NCBI GenBank assembly: GCA_003169695.1
Contig: PNAS01000013.1
Span: 81,797-145,796 of the forward strand
Reading direction: 5' to 3'
Length of the DNA stretch: 64,000 bases
Source of the DNA: Spartobacteria bacterium
GTDB taxonomy: Bacteria; Verrucomicrobiota; Verrucomicrobiia; Chthoniobacterales; UBA10450
The stretch's first letter is position 1. The number at the start of each line of letters is the position of its first letter. The notes beneath the pieces were generated by a model. The model saw nothing but the letters and a program-made list of their open reading frames with translations, did not search any database and was not told the origin of the DNA. Positions 35,524 through 44,491 of this stretch are shown piece by piece. The position numbers were made by a program, and so were the translations under genes.

Positions 35524-37500
35524 ATGAAGAATCTTTGGGACCCCATCGAGGCGAATAAATGCCAGTCCGACCTGGAGCAGCGAGTTTATTCCTCCCGGCT
35601 GTTGGGACGGGATGCCACGCTTGTGCTTCATGGCGGCGGCAATACCTCCGTCAAGGTCAGGGAACGCAATGTCCTGGGCGAGGAAGAAGAGATTCTTTAC
35701 GTCAAAGGCAGCGGCTGGGACTTGGAGACAATCCAGGTGGAGGGATTCGTTCCGGTCCGGATGGCGCATTTGCTGAAGCTGGCGAAGGTCGATGCGTTGT
35801 CGGATCCGCAGATGGTGAACGAGCTCGCCTCCCAGGTGACTCGCGCCGGTGCGCCAGCTCCATCGGTTGAAACGATTCTGCACGCGGTTCTGCCGCACAA
35901 ATTTGTCGACCACACGCATGCGGACGCAGTCCTGGCCATCACCAACACGGCCAGCGGCGAAGCGCGCATCCGCGAGATCTACGGCGCCGAAGTCCTGATC
36001 CTCCCTTACGTCATGCCGGGGTTCGATCTGGCGAAAGCCTGTGCGAGAGAATTCGAGACGAAGGCGAAGCCGTCGACCATCGGAATGGTCTTGATGAATC
36101 ACGGCATTTTCTCGTTCGGTGCGACGGCGGAAGAATCGTACGGCCGCATGATCGCGCTCGTGGACCGCGCCGAGAAGTATCTGAAGCAGCGCAACGCCTG
36201 GGATCTCACGATCGCGGATACGCCGGTCGCCGAGAAGCCGGCCCGATTGGAGATCGCTACGCTCAGGCGCGATGTCGCCCTGACTGCGGGTTCGGCGGTC
36301 GTGATGTCGACATATTCGGACCCGCAGTCGCTGGCTTTTGCCCGAGCCGCCGATGTGCGTGATGTCTCGCAACAAGGGCCGGCCACGCCCGATCATGTCC
36401 TGCGCACCAAACGCCTTCCGATGCTGGGCCGGAATATCCAGGCGTATGCGGAAGCGTACCGTGAATATTTTTCGCGCAATGCCGCGAGCGCAAAGGAACC
36501 CAAGACGATGCTTGATCCGGCGCCGCGCGTGATTTTGGATATTGAATTTGGTCTGTGTTGCGTCGGGCCCTCCGCGAAGGAGGCTGGGATAGCTCGCGAT
36601 CTTTATTCCCATACCATCGATGTGATCTCGAGGGCAGAAGCGCTGGGCGGTTATCGCGCGCTCTCCGAGAAAGAACTGTTTGAATTCGAATACTGGGACT
36701 TGGAACAGGCGAAGTTGCGCCGCGCGGGTATGCGGCCCGTTTTCGGCGGTGAAATCGCATTGGTCACCGGCGCGGCCTCAGGGATAGGCCGAGCGTGCGT
36801 GGAGGCTCTACTAAGACGTGGGGCGGCGGTAGTAGGTCTCGACATCGATCCTAACATCGCGACCTGTGCCGGCTCTCGGCCTGACTATCTGGGGTTGCAC
36901 TGCGACGTTACATCGGAGGGGGCTGTCGCCAACGCGTTGGAAGCTGGTGTCCGGGCTTACGGCGGGTTGGATATGCTTATCCTAAATGCCGGTGTCTTTC
37001 CTGCCGGCACGCCGATCGAAAAGCTGAGCACTGAGGAATGGCGGAACGTCTTAAGCGTGAATCTCGACGCCAACCTGACGCTGATGCGCGAATGCTATCC
37101 GCTTCTGAAGTTGGTGCCAACGGGCGGACGCGTTGTTGTGATTGGCTCGAAGAACGTAGTTGCTCCCGGACCTGGCGCCGCCGCCTACTCTGCATCTAAG
37201 GCGGCGCTGACGCAGCTCGCGCGAGTAGCTGCTTTGGAATGGGGCGGGGCGGGTATACGCGTAAACACGCTTCATCCGAATGCAGTTTTCGACACAGGTC
37301 TCTGGACCGAAGAAGTGCTCAAGGCGCGAGCGGAGAGCTATGGTTTGTCGATCGAAGCCTACAAACGCAACAACGTCCTCAAAACAGAGGTTCGCAGCAT
37401 GGACGTTGGAGAACTGGTGGCCGAATTATGCGGACCCACCTTTGCGAAGACCACCGGGGCGCAGATCCCTATCGATGGCGGGAACGACAGGGTTATTTAA
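35524..37500 (+). CDS. Bifunctional class II aldolase / short-chain dehydrogenase
   Basis: A 658-residue fusion. The N-terminal class II aldolase/adducin-like domain (about 1-370) has VLHGGGNTSVKVRERNVLGE, VKGSGWDLETI, the zinc-binding VDHTHADAVLAITNT and MNHGIFSFGATAEESYGRM. The C-terminal SDR domain (about 400-658) has ALVTGAASGIGRACVEALLR, LILNAGVFPAG and the catalytic YSASKAALTQLAR. The family is related to rhamnulose-1-phosphate aldolase/lactaldehyde dehydrogenase and is thought to act in deoxysugar or sugar-phosphate catabolism. It appears monocistronic with its own promoter region at 35390-35520. The C-terminal half has some AT-richer codons. Confidence 0.9.
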   Translation: MKNLWDPIEANKCQSDLEQRVYSSRLLGRDATLVLHGGGNTSVKVRERNVLGEEEEILYVKGSGWDLETIQVEGFVPVRMAHLLKLAKVDALSDPQMVNELASQVTRAGAPAPSVETILHAVLPHKFVDHTHADAVLAITNTASGEARIREIYGAEVLILPYVMPGFDLAKACAREFETKAKPSTIGMVLMNHGIFSFGATAEESYGRMIALVDRAEKYLKQRNAWDLTIADTPVAEKPARLEIATLRRDVALTAGSAVVMSTYSDPQSLAFARAADVRDVSQQGPATPDHVLRTKRLPMLGRNIQAYAEAYREYFSRNAASAKEPKTMLDPAPRVILDIEFGLCCVGPSAKEAGIARDLYSHTIDVISRAEALGGYRALSEKELFEFEYWDLEQAKLRRAGMRPVFGGEIALVTGAASGIGRACVEALLRRGAAVVGLDIDPNIATCAGSRPDYLGLHCDVTSEGAVANALEAGVRAYGGLDMLILNAGVFPAGTPIEKLSTEEWRNVLSVNLDANLTLMRECYPLLKLVPTGGRVVVIGSKNVVAPGPGAAAYSASKAALTQLARVAALEWGGAGIRVNTLHPNAVFDTGLWTEEVLKARAESYGLSIEAYKRNNVLKTEVRSMDVGELVAELCGPTFAKTTGAQIPIDGGNDRVI

Positions 37501-37920
37501 CTCAGGCGGCTCGACTGGGTCTCGCCCTACCAGGAAAGCCGTTGTGTGCCGTCGGCCTATTCGGTAAAGAAGGTCTCTTCCAGAGGCCCGACCTCTCAGC
37601 TAAGTATCGCGCTATACTGTAGTGGAAAAAAAAGCTTAGTTAGCGTCACTAGCCCGCGCGATCCCGGGCACCGGCGCGCTTTGATTACGTCTGGATTTGT
37701 TCACTGTGAACGGCACAGGATCGCTACCCCTGGGCGGTGACGCCATATCATGATGCGCTTTATCGATAGCGACATTAAAAAGCCCAGCTTCGTTGGACGC
37801 GTGCTGGTGGCCAGTGCGGTCTGACAAGGTTTCTGTGCAGCTTTGCGATGAAAAGGCCATCACATTCCTCGGGGGAATTTCTGCTTGACGGTCACTTTAC
37901 GGCCTCAACACACTCGCGAA
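37501..37920. other. Intergenic region, no gene seen
   Basis: About 420 bp without a recognisable gene. It includes a run of A residues near 37625 (ggaaaaaaaagc) and short frames lacking coding character. A promoter for the GYF-domain gene is expected but not identified. Confidence 0.5.
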
Positions 37921-38472
37921 ATGCAGATTCATATCGCGCGCAACGGACAGCCGACGGGGCCTTTCTCACTGGAGGAGGTAAACCGCCAACTGGCCGCCGG
38001 AACGCTGAGCGTCTCCGATCAGGCGTGGTATGAAAGCGCGGCCGGTTGGGCGCCACTTTCCACGGTGCCCGGCGTGAGCAGCAACCCGACCGGCAGCACA
38101 TCACCCCAGCCCGCTGGCGCAACGACTCCGAGCGTGCCAGCAGTCACGGCTCCGACGGTTGGAGGTCCCGTAACAGCAGTACCAGTCCCATCCGGTCAGA
38201 CTGAGCCGCTTGCCATCTGGTCGCTTGTTCTCAGCTTGCTCGCGGTGTGTGGATTTTGCTGCACGCCGGTCGTGATCACGGGAATCGGCGGGGTAGTCTG
38301 CGGACACCTTGCCCTTTCCAAGATCGGAACAAAGCCAGAGTTGCAGGGCCGCGGTCTGGCGGTGGCAGGACTGATCATCGGGTATTTCGCCATCATTGGC
38401 TGGCTGCTCTGGGTCCTCCTCTTCGGTGGTCTCGCTGTGATGCAGGGAATCCTTCACAGTATCTCCAGATAA
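37921..38472 (+). CDS. GYF_2/DUF4190 membrane protein
   Basis: A 183-residue protein. The N-terminal GYF_2-type domain is clear: MQIHIARNGQPTGPFSLEEV with DQAWYESAAGWAPLSTV. A Pro/Thr/Val-rich linker (about residues 58-95) follows, then two membrane helices (LAIWSLVLSLLAVCGFCC and GLAVAGLIIGYFAIIGWLLW) separated by GHLALSKIG, the DUF4190 pattern. ATG 37921 fits the domain start; the frame is open from 37885. Function unknown; such proteins are common in Verrucomicrobiota and Planctomycetota. Confidence 0.8.
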   Translation: MQIHIARNGQPTGPFSLEEVNRQLAAGTLSVSDQAWYESAAGWAPLSTVPGVSSNPTGSTSPQPAGATTPSVPAVTAPTVGGPVTAVPVPSGQTEPLAIWSLVLSLLAVCGFCCTPVVITGIGGVVCGHLALSKIGTKPELQGRGLAVAGLIIGYFAIIGWLLWVLLFGGLAVMQGILHSISR

Positions 38473-38583
38473 AGACCGAGCGATACGCGCGATACCCGCC
38501 CGCCGCGTGTAGACGAGACGGAGCGAAATTCCCTTGAATTATTGCGTTGACACGCGCTCGCGAAAATCTGTAATCAAGCCCCT

Positions 38584-38934
38584 ATGAAGCGACTCATTTC
38601 CGGTCTTCCACTACTTTTCACTGCTACAACTCTTCTCGCGCAAAGCTCGTCGCCTGACGACGCTGCGGCTACGGCGGCCGCAACGCCCGAAATAATAAGC
38701 GATAAAGCTGCGGCGGGATTTGCGGCGCTATTTGGAGGCCTCTTCTGTGTGATTTGGCTGGTTTTTCTCGCCATCTGGCTCTGGATAGCGATCTGGATCA
38801 TGAAAGACGCAAAGCGCCGCCAATCACCGAATGCCACACTTGTCATAGTGCTGGGCTGGTTGGTCCCGCTCGTTGGACTGATTGTCCACCTGGCGACGCG
38901 GCCCAAGACGATCCCGGGCGCGCCCAATCCGTAA
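38584..38934 (+). CDS. Small membrane protein with PLDc_N-like region
   Basis: A 116-residue protein with a signal peptide (MKRLISGLPLLFTATTLLAQ), a short Ala/Ser-rich stretch and two hydrophobic segments around IWLVFLAIWLWIAIWIMKDA and VLGWLVPLVGLIVHLATRPK, the pattern of phospholipase-D-nuclease N-terminal (PLDc_N)-like membrane proteins. It is a paralogue of the protein at 39141, which has the same layout plus a zinc ribbon. Function unknown. Confidence 0.7.
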   Translation: MKRLISGLPLLFTATTLLAQSSSPDDAAATAAATPEIISDKAAAGFAALFGGLFCVIWLVFLAIWLWIAIWIMKDAKRRQSPNATLVIVLGWLVPLVGLIVHLATRPKTIPGAPNP

Positions 38935-39012
38935 GGCGCACTTTTTACTGCCGGTGCGGCGAGCCGCAAATCCCGCTTCGAATACGACGGGGCTGCACGG
39001 ATGCATTCGGGG

Positions 39013-39078
39013 ACCTCGCACGGAGATCACAACGCACACCACGGATAGAAACCTTTGTGACCTTTGTGGACTTGGTGT
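39013..39078. repeat. Intergenic repeat, copy 1
   Basis: About 66 bp (acctcgcacgg... to ...gtggacttggtgt) closely matching 39912-39978. Both copies lie in gaps after genes and share the core gtgacctttgtggacttgg. Such degenerate intergenic repeats are widespread in environmental bacterial genomes. No coding potential. Confidence 0.7.
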
Positions 39079-39140
39079 GAGATCCCTCGATCTCCTAATT
39101 GCATTGACAGGCGAGCGCGGAAATCCGTAAGGAAAGGCTC

Positions 39141-39542
39141 ATGAAGAGATTCCTTTCCGGTCTTCCCCTGTTTTTCATGGTCGCGAACCTGTTTGCTCAA
39201 CGCTCGACGCCATCGGCGAACAGTTCACCGGACTCCGCGGAGGCTGCGGCGGCAGCAGCAGGTATGGCGGGAGTGGGCTTTGCTTGTTGCTTCCTTTATC
39301 TGCTCTTGATCGCGGGTTGCCTCGCAGCCTGGATATTCGTCGCCATCTGGATTATGCGCGATGCCAAGAGCCGTCAGTCGGAGAACGCTCAACTGGTGAC
39401 GATCCTGGGCTGGCTTGTTCCTGTGGTGGGACTGATCGTCCATCTAGCCACCCGGCCAAAAGTCAATCTCGTCGTATGCCCGCATTGCAAGAAGAAGCGC
39501 ATCGAAGGCAGCCCGGTCTGCCCGCACTGCGGCCAGCCGTAA
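39141..39542 (+). CDS. Small membrane protein with PLDc_N-like region and C-terminal zinc ribbon
   Basis: A 133-residue paralogue of the protein at 38584. The signal peptide is MKRFLSGLPLFFMVANLFAQ. Two membrane segments follow (VGFACCFLYLLLIAGCLAAW and VTILGWLVPVVGLIVHLATR), then a four-cysteine zinc ribbon: CPHCKKKRIEGSPVCPHCGQ (two CPxC pairs). The yidD frame starts inside its 3' end. ATG 39141 is 5 nt after a purine-rich stretch (aaggaaaggctc). Function unknown. Confidence 0.72.
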   Translation: MKRFLSGLPLFFMVANLFAQRSTPSANSSPDSAEAAAAAAGMAGVGFACCFLYLLLIAGCLAAWIFVAIWIMRDAKSRQSENAQLVTILGWLVPVVGLIVHLATRPKVNLVVCPHCKKKRIEGSPVCPHCGQP

Positions 39543-39859
39543 GGAAGCGCCGAGTCTGGGCCATTTGGATCGCCGTGGTTGTCCTCGCAGCTGCGGCGAT
39601 TTGCGATTGGACGCGGCCGCCCCGGCAACAAATCTCCGTTGCGCTTTACGAAAGGATCGTGATCGGCGGGTATCGGGTGCTCCTGAAGCCGCTTTCTGAC
39701 CGTTTCGTCCATTGCCGGTTCCAGCCGACCTGCTCGCGCTATTCCGAGGAAGCGATGCTCGCGCACGGTTTCCCGAAAGGCCTCTGGCTCACAACCGCGC
39801 GATTACTCCGCTGCATGCCCTGGGTGCCGGTGGGCACGCGCGATCCCGTGCCGCCTTGA
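39476..39859 (+). CDS. yidD: Membrane protein insertion efficiency factor YidD
   Basis: Helper of YidC-dependent membrane protein insertion. The conserved YidD core is in the last 75 residues: LYERIVIGGYRVLLKPLSD, then HCRFQPTCSRYSEEAML and HGFPKGLWLTTARLLRCMPW. A membrane helix (VWAIWIAVVVLAAAAICDW) precedes it. The start is uncertain: ATG 39476 gives 127 residues overlapping the zinc-ribbon gene; GTG 39575 lies within the helix and would shorten it. Usually yidD sits next to rnpA/yidC; here it stands apart. Confidence 0.82.
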   Translation: MPALQEEAHRRQPGLPALRPAVRKRRVWAIWIAVVVLAAAAICDWTRPPRQQISVALYERIVIGGYRVLLKPLSDRFVHCRFQPTCSRYSEEAMLAHGFPKGLWLTTARLLRCMPWVPVGTRDPVPP

Positions 39860-40258
39860 GAACGATTATTCTTAACCTCGGATGACACGGATGCCGTGGA
39901 TGAATTCGCGAACCTCACACGGCGGTCACAACGGGACACCAAGGATAACAACCTCTGTGACCTTTGTGGACTTGGGGTAAGGCTGGGAATCTTGACGGTA
40001 AGTGTTTCGGGTTACCGCCTACCAGCCTTCAGGTATCCGTCCATCCGCGTAATCCGCGGTCGTTCTTCCAAAGCGTAGGTTCGGTGCTCCCGTTCCTAGT
40101 TGGGACGTTGGCGACGGCCTCCCGCCGCCTGTTTTACAAACGACCCCCGAGCGTGTAGATAGCACGGGCTTAATGCTGGATAGCAGCGCGGGCGATGACA
40201 GAATCGTAGTGCGCGGCGCGGAAGGATAGATCGCCGTGATCACTTCCACGGGGGAGAG
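39860..40258. other. Intergenic region with repeats
   Basis: About 400 bp without a gene. It holds the second copy of the 66-bp repeat (39912-39978) and a segment near 40037 (ccgtccatccgcgtaatccgcggtc) of the type often scattered in environmental genomes. No intact coding sequence seen. Confidence 0.55.
39912..39978. repeat. Intergenic repeat, copy 2
   Basis: Second copy of the repeat at 39013-39078 (acctcacacgg... to ...gtggacttggggt), roughly 80% or more identical by eye, same orientation. Confidence 0.7.
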
Positions 40259-40711
40259 ATGACGCCAAAGCAAGCTCTTAGCTTCGTAAAGACGAACGGC
40301 ATTGCGCTGGAATCGGGGCGCGGGCCGGTTCCGAGCCTGGCTCAGACGATCGCCGGCGAGGCGATTCGCGGCAGCTGGTGGGCGCATCCAAAGGGGCACG
40401 CCATCTTCCTCTGTTCGCGCGCGATCCGGGAATCGAAAGACGTATTGGTCTGCCGCCTCGTTGGAGGCAAGGTGACCTATGTGCATCGGCGGCTCTGGCC
40501 CGCATTAGTACGGCTGGCCGAGCAATTCGATGCCCATCGCCTGGCCGCCATCCGGGAAGTTCACACCGCCACGGGAAAGCATAAGATTAAAGTCACGGTC
40601 TTTCCGGGGTGGGTTCCTTCAGAGATAATACGAGCGGCCGCCAACATCACCGCTGAGCAAGCCGCCGAAATGCTCCGAATCGCGGGGATAAGCCCTACCT
40701 GGAAAGGTTAA
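40259..40711 (+). CDS. Unknown conserved-looking protein
   Basis: A 150-residue soluble protein, no family recognised. The ATG at 40259 follows a strong Shine-Dalgarno (gggggagag). Features: GSWWAHPKGHAIFLCSRAI, DVLVCRLVGGKVTYVHRRLW and a C-terminal helix-rich stretch (ITAEQAAEMLRIAGISPTW). The aromatic/basic composition could fit a nucleic-acid-associated role, but there is no evidence. It is convergent with the unknown gene at 40798. Confidence 0.6.
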   Translation: MTPKQALSFVKTNGIALESGRGPVPSLAQTIAGEAIRGSWWAHPKGHAIFLCSRAIRESKDVLVCRLVGGKVTYVHRRLWPALVRLAEQFDAHRLAAIREVHTATGKHKIKVTVFPGWVPSEIIRAAANITAEQAAEMLRIAGISPTWKG

Positions 40712-40797
40712 AGTGCGACCGAAAGGGAGCATTAACTACTCGCTGGTGCGTTCCCACCATGGACGGTTCTTGAACTCAGGCGGGGTTTTCTGCGAGG

Positions 40798-41109
40798 CTA
40801 GCGACCCGCCTGCGCAAATTCCTCCACCGTCATGACTACGTCGCGATCTTCAAAAGGGACGTGAGTGGACGCGGTAAATTTATAGGCGGTTCTGCGGGTA
40901 CGGATTTCCTTGATCGTGAAATTAACGGATCGTTCGCGAATGGTGAAGAGCAGCGTTAATCCGACCCTGCGAAACCTCGCATCGATATCTTTGATCCATT
41001 CCTTGAAGCGCTCCGGATTAAATGTAGACATCTCTCGGGTTAAAACCGAATGGACGAGCTGGCGGATTGCTTCGCGTTGCTCTTTGGGACGGGAATGCAT
41101 CAGGATCAT
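40798..41109 (-). CDS. Unknown small protein
   Basis: A 103-residue soluble protein, charged, with alternating strands (VGLTLLFTIRERSVNFTIKE, then RTAYKFTASTHVPFEDRDVV). No family recognised. ATG 41109 or 41100 may be used. It lies just downstream of the single-domain response regulator on the same strand (about 65-bp gap), so the two may be cotranscribed. Confidence 0.5.
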   Translation of the reverse strand: MILMHSRPKEQREAIRQLVHSVLTREMSTFNPERFKEWIKDIDARFRRVGLTLLFTIRERSVNFTIKEIRTRRTAYKFTASTHVPFEDRDVVMTVEEFAQAGR

Positions 41110-41173
41110 GCCTGGGGTTGAGCAGGACGGGTGCCGAACCAGAGCAAACGTCGACGATCAGCGCCAGAGACCG

Positions 41174-41560
41174 TCACTCAATTCTTGACGCCGGTCCCAG
41201 TAACCTTGCGACCAGGTTCTCGATGTCAGCGATACACACAGGTTTCTTGAGATACGCGTCACCGCAGATCGCGAGGGCGCGCTCGACTTCCGCTGCATCG
41301 CCGTACGCTGAATAATAGAGAATCGGAATGCCCGGACGCATTTCGTGCAGCTTCTGGCACAGCTCAACGCCCGTGCCGTCGGGTAGCCGCACATCGAGGA
41401 TATAGAGATCGAAAGTGATGTCTTTCGCCAGTTCCAAGGCCTCCGCCACACTGCCAGCGGTCAGGACGCCATAACCGCGGTCCTGTAACAAGGCGGCCAT
41501 CATGAGCCTCGTATCTTGATGATCGTCGACGTGAAGGATGCGAGCTCGTGTGTGTTCCAT
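41174..41560 (-). CDS. Single-domain response regulator (CheY-like)
   Basis: A 128-residue receiver domain without an output domain. The acidic pocket is ILHVDDHQDTR, the phospho-acceptor Asp lies in LYILDVRLPDGTGVEL (about residue 54), the switch Ser is in ILYYSAYGD, and the conserved Lys in AYLKKPV (about residue 106). It signals through protein contacts, probably receiving phosphate from a hybrid histidine kinase elsewhere. A second, broken receiver gene lies 260 bp away on the other strand. The gap 41561-41823 shows no gene. Confidence 0.88.
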   Translation of the reverse strand: MEHTRARILHVDDHQDTRLMMAALLQDRGYGVLTAGSVAEALELAKDITFDLYILDVRLPDGTGVELCQKLHEMRPGIPILYYSAYGDAAEVERALAICGDAYLKKPVCIADIENLVARLLGPASRIE

Positions 41561-41823
41561 GGCAGGCGGTTTTGTAATTGGTCGATTTAGCGTATCAGCA
41601 TCAACTGGTTTATGCGATCACTTCGCGCACCAAGGTTGCCGTTTCGGCGCCATTTAAGGGTTCTCCTGTGCACACGGAATTCTCATTGACGGGCTCGGCC
41701 CGCAGCAGGCATTATTAAGTCGCCCTCGCGGATTATCGAATGGGGGGAATAACAAATATGCGCGCGAATGCTGCTGATGCTATTCACGCCACCGTTGCCC
41801 CACGGAATGGAAGCGCCCGATAG

Positions 41824-42231
41824 ATGATCCAACCGCACCCCCTCCGCGTTCTCTGTGCGGACGATAACGCCCGCGTGCTCGACATGCTCGCGAAGACGCT
41901 GGAGTCCCGCCGGCCACCACGTTGAAGTCGCAACGGATGGGCGTGCGGCCGTCATGAGAGTCGCGAAGGACCCGAGCTACTTTCAGCTGATCGTCACCGA
42001 CACACGCATGCCTCGTCTCGACGGCTTCGGCGTCGTCCAGGAAGCCCGCTCTGCCGGTTACCAAGGGAAGATTATCATCTTCGCGAACTCCTTAAGTCCC
42101 GAGGATCGGCAACGCTACAGGGAGTTGCGAGTCGACCAGGTTATCGATAAGCCGGGCAAACCGGCGAGCTGGTGGGCGCCGTCAGCGAACTAAAAGCTTC
42201 GATCGGCGAGCCAGCGCGCGTTGCCCGCTAG
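41824..42231 (+). pseudogene. Receiver-domain protein with two compensating frameshifts
   Basis: Starts ATG 41824 (LRVLCADDNARVLDMLAKTL), then loses frame at about 41912, where one extra C in tcccgcc makes the frame run into TGA. Removing it gives GHHVEVATDGRAAVMRVAKD and the acceptor-Asp region FQLIVTDTRMPRLDGFGVVQ. A second, opposite one-base shift near 42163 restores the original frame to end GELVGAVSELKASIG and TAG 42229-42231. The domain is otherwise well preserved, so this is a very recent pseudogene or two sequence errors. It ends overlapping the convergent cysteine desulfurase gene. Confidence 0.75.
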
Positions 42232-43415
42232 ACGCCGGTCGGTTCTCGAACCGCCGACGCCGGCGACAGACTACGCAGCTTCGCGATCACCTGTGGCACG
42301 ATCTCAAGCACTTTGTCCACCTCGGCCTCGGTGTTAAAACGGCCGAACGAAAAACGCATGCTGCCACGGGTGCGATCAGCGCTCAATTTCATCGCGCGCA
42401 AAACGTGCGAAGCCTCGAGCGATCCGGTGCGGCAGGCCGAGCCGGCGGAGCAACAAACCCGATGACGATCAAGCATCGCAAGCGCTGCGCCCGATTCGAC
42501 CCCGGCGAATGAGAGATTCGAAGTGTTCGGCAGGCGCGCGCCTCGAGATCCATTTACAAATGTTTCCGGCACCTTCTCGAGCATGGTCGCTTCAAATCGA
42601 TCGCGCATCGCGCGAACGCGCGTCGCTTCATCCCCCAATGCTGCGGCGGCGCATTCAGCCGCCTTACCCAACGCGACGATAGAGGCGACGTTTTCAGTTC
42701 CCGCGCGACGATTGTTCTCCTGGCTGCCGCCAATCAACGAGGGCCTGAAGGCCGAGCGTTTTTTAACGTAAAGCGCCCCCACGCCTTTCGGGCCATGCAG
42801 CTTATGCGCAGAAAGGGAAAGGGAATTGATCGTCGAATCCGCGAGCCGAATCGGTATTTTTCCCACAACCTGGATCGCGTCCGTATGGAACAGGACGCGG
42901 TTTCTCAATGCCATCTCCGCGATTTCTTCGACCGGGAATACGACGCCGGTTTCATTGTTGGCCCACATCGCGGAGATGATCGCGGTGTGCGGCGTGATCG
43001 CGCGCCCCAATTCCTCCAAGTCGAGATTCCCCTCGGCGTCGACGCCGACCGTGGTCACCATACAGCCTTGTTTCGAAAGAGCATCGCAATGACGCCACGT
43101 CGCGCTGTGTTCGACCGCGGTCGTGACGATGTGCTGTCGAGCCGGATCAAGCTGCAGCGCGGAATTTACCGCTGCATTATTGGATTCTGTGCCGCAGCTG
43201 GTGAAAACAATCTCGCCCGGCTCACACCCAAGGAGCGCGGCCACGCGCTCGCGCGCGAGATCGACCGCACTCCGCACTTGCGCGCCAAACCCGTAGCCGC
43301 TCGAAGGATTCCCGAAATATTTTGTGAGAAATGGCAGCATCTCCTCGATCACGGCTGGATCGAGCTGCGTGGTCGCGTTGTTATCGAGATAAATGATCTG
43401 CTCGCTGGAGATCAT
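42228..43415 (-). CDS. Cysteine desulfurase (NifS/IscS type)
   Basis: PLP enzyme, 395 residues, that takes sulfur from cysteine for Fe-S clusters and tRNA thiolation. It starts MISSEQIIYLDNNATTQLDP. The PLP lysine is in SLSAHKLHGPKGVGALYVKK (about residue 200), the cofactor region HTDAIQVVGKIPI precedes it, and the active-site Cys loop reads CCSAGSACRTGSLEASHVLR (about residue 320). Start 43415 is chosen because it gives the standard N terminus; the frame is open to 43487. No iscU or regulator lies next to it. Confidence 0.92.
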   Translation of the reverse strand: MISSEQIIYLDNNATTQLDPAVIEEMLPFLTKYFGNPSSGYGFGAQVRSAVDLARERVAALLGCEPGEIVFTSCGTESNNAAVNSALQLDPARQHIVTTAVEHSATWRHCDALSKQGCMVTTVGVDAEGNLDLEELGRAITPHTAIISAMWANNETGVVFPVEEIAEMALRNRVLFHTDAIQVVGKIPIRLADSTINSLSLSAHKLHGPKGVGALYVKKRSAFRPSLIGGSQENNRRAGTENVASIVALGKAAECAAAALGDEATRVRAMRDRFEATMLEKVPETFVNGSRGARLPNTSNLSFAGVESGAALAMLDRHRVCCSAGSACRTGSLEASHVLRAMKLSADRTRGSMRFSFGRFNTEAEVDKVLEIVPQVIAKLRSLSPASAVREPTGV

Positions 43416-43464
43416 GCAAAGTGAGGAGCTTAATCCCCGGTCGCTGCCGATGTAAAGCGTGGCG

Positions 43465-43806
43465 CTACTCCGGCGGCCTTGGTGCATTTCCCGGATGCTG
43501 AGGCGCCCGGTGTGTGTAACGAAAGTAGAGATTGCGAAGATAGATTGGAAGGGGCATCGCAGTGCTTAACACGCCTACGGAATCCCGCTGGTAGATCGCG
43601 AAATAACTCAGCATCAGCAGGCTCCCAAGCGCGCTGCATTCCCAGAAGCCAAACGGAATCACACTTTTGCGCGCCCGTTCTGAAGCGATCCATTGAATAA
43701 TAAAGCGCAGGCCGAAAACTAGGCTGCCGGTCAGTCCCACGATTTTCCACGGATGAATCGCGATTCCCAAAAAGTGCGTCTCGGCGAGAAACTGGAGGCT
43801 GTTCAT
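43465..43806 (-). CDS. LAB_N-domain membrane protein (lipid-A-disaccharide synthase N-terminal-like)
   Basis: A 113-residue membrane protein with about three helices. The motifs GLTGSLVFGLRFIIQWIASE, SVIPFGFWECSALGSLLMLS and IYLRNLYFRYTH match the LAB_N family, found fused to or near lipid A enzymes and glycosyltransferases. The family resembles the small helper subunits of polyprenyl-phosphate sugar systems; function unproven. It lies just upstream of the cysteine desulfurase on the same strand. Confidence 0.82.
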   Translation of the reverse strand: MNSLQFLAETHFLGIAIHPWKIVGLTGSLVFGLRFIIQWIASERARKSVIPFGFWECSALGSLLMLSYFAIYQRDSVGVLSTAMPLPIYLRNLYFRYTHRAPQHPGNAPRPPE

Positions 43807-43928
43807 AAGGAAAGACGTTCCGACAGATCGGTGCAGGCAACCAGCTTTTTGTCACCGCAAGGCTCACCACACTGCCCTTGTTTCGATTCCGCGCTTGATC
43901 TCAGCGCGGCGCGAGCGATGAAAACACC

Positions 43929-44375
43929 ATGTCCGCTCCGAAAGTAGCCGAATGGCGAACCAGCCTCGCGAACACGCCCGAACAGGTCGGCCGCTGCTGC
44001 TCCGTCATGCGTGAACTGCGTCCCCACATCAAGGCCATCGATTTCGCTGCGCGGGTGCTGAGCCAGCAGAATGAGGGGTACCAACTTGCGTTTCTCGAGC
44101 TGGACGGGGTCGTCCGCTCCGTGGCGGGCTTTCGCATCTTGCATCTGCTTTTCTCCGGACGCACGCTTTACATCGACGATCTCGTCACGCACGATTCCGA
44201 CCGCTCTCGCGGATTTGGCGCCGCGCTTTTCGATTGGCTCGTCAAACATGCGAAGGAGCAGGCTTGCGAGTACCTTACCCTCGATTCCGGTGTGCAAAGA
44301 TTCGCTGCGCATCGCTTTTATCTGACCCGGGGCATGGATATCACTTCGCACCACTTTCAGTTGAAGCTGAATTAG
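43929..44375 (+). CDS. GNAT-family N-acetyltransferase
   Basis: A 148-residue GNAT enzyme: LAFLELDGVVRSVAGFRIL (strands), LYIDDLVTHDSDRSRGFGAA with the acetyl-CoA loop RSRGFGAALFDWLVKHA (about residues 98-114), and the end FYLTRGMDITSHHFQLKL. Substrate unknown. It precedes hisC by about 115 bp on the same strand. Confidence 0.85.
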   Translation: MSAPKVAEWRTSLANTPEQVGRCCSVMRELRPHIKAIDFAARVLSQQNEGYQLAFLELDGVVRSVAGFRILHLLFSGRTLYIDDLVTHDSDRSRGFGAALFDWLVKHAKEQACEYLTLDSGVQRFAAHRFYLTRGMDITSHHFQLKLN

Positions 44376-44491
44376 TAATCCTGCTAACCTTCCAGCCGCA
44401 ACCGATAGCTCATGACGACCGCCTTTTCTTTTGGCTGCTCGCCGCACCGCAACCTGTTCATCTTCTAAAATCCACCTAAGATTCCCCCCGC

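Noticed and set aside
42795-43424. Plus-strand frame opposite cysteine desulfurase
   Set aside because: Shadow of the well-supported desulfurase gene.
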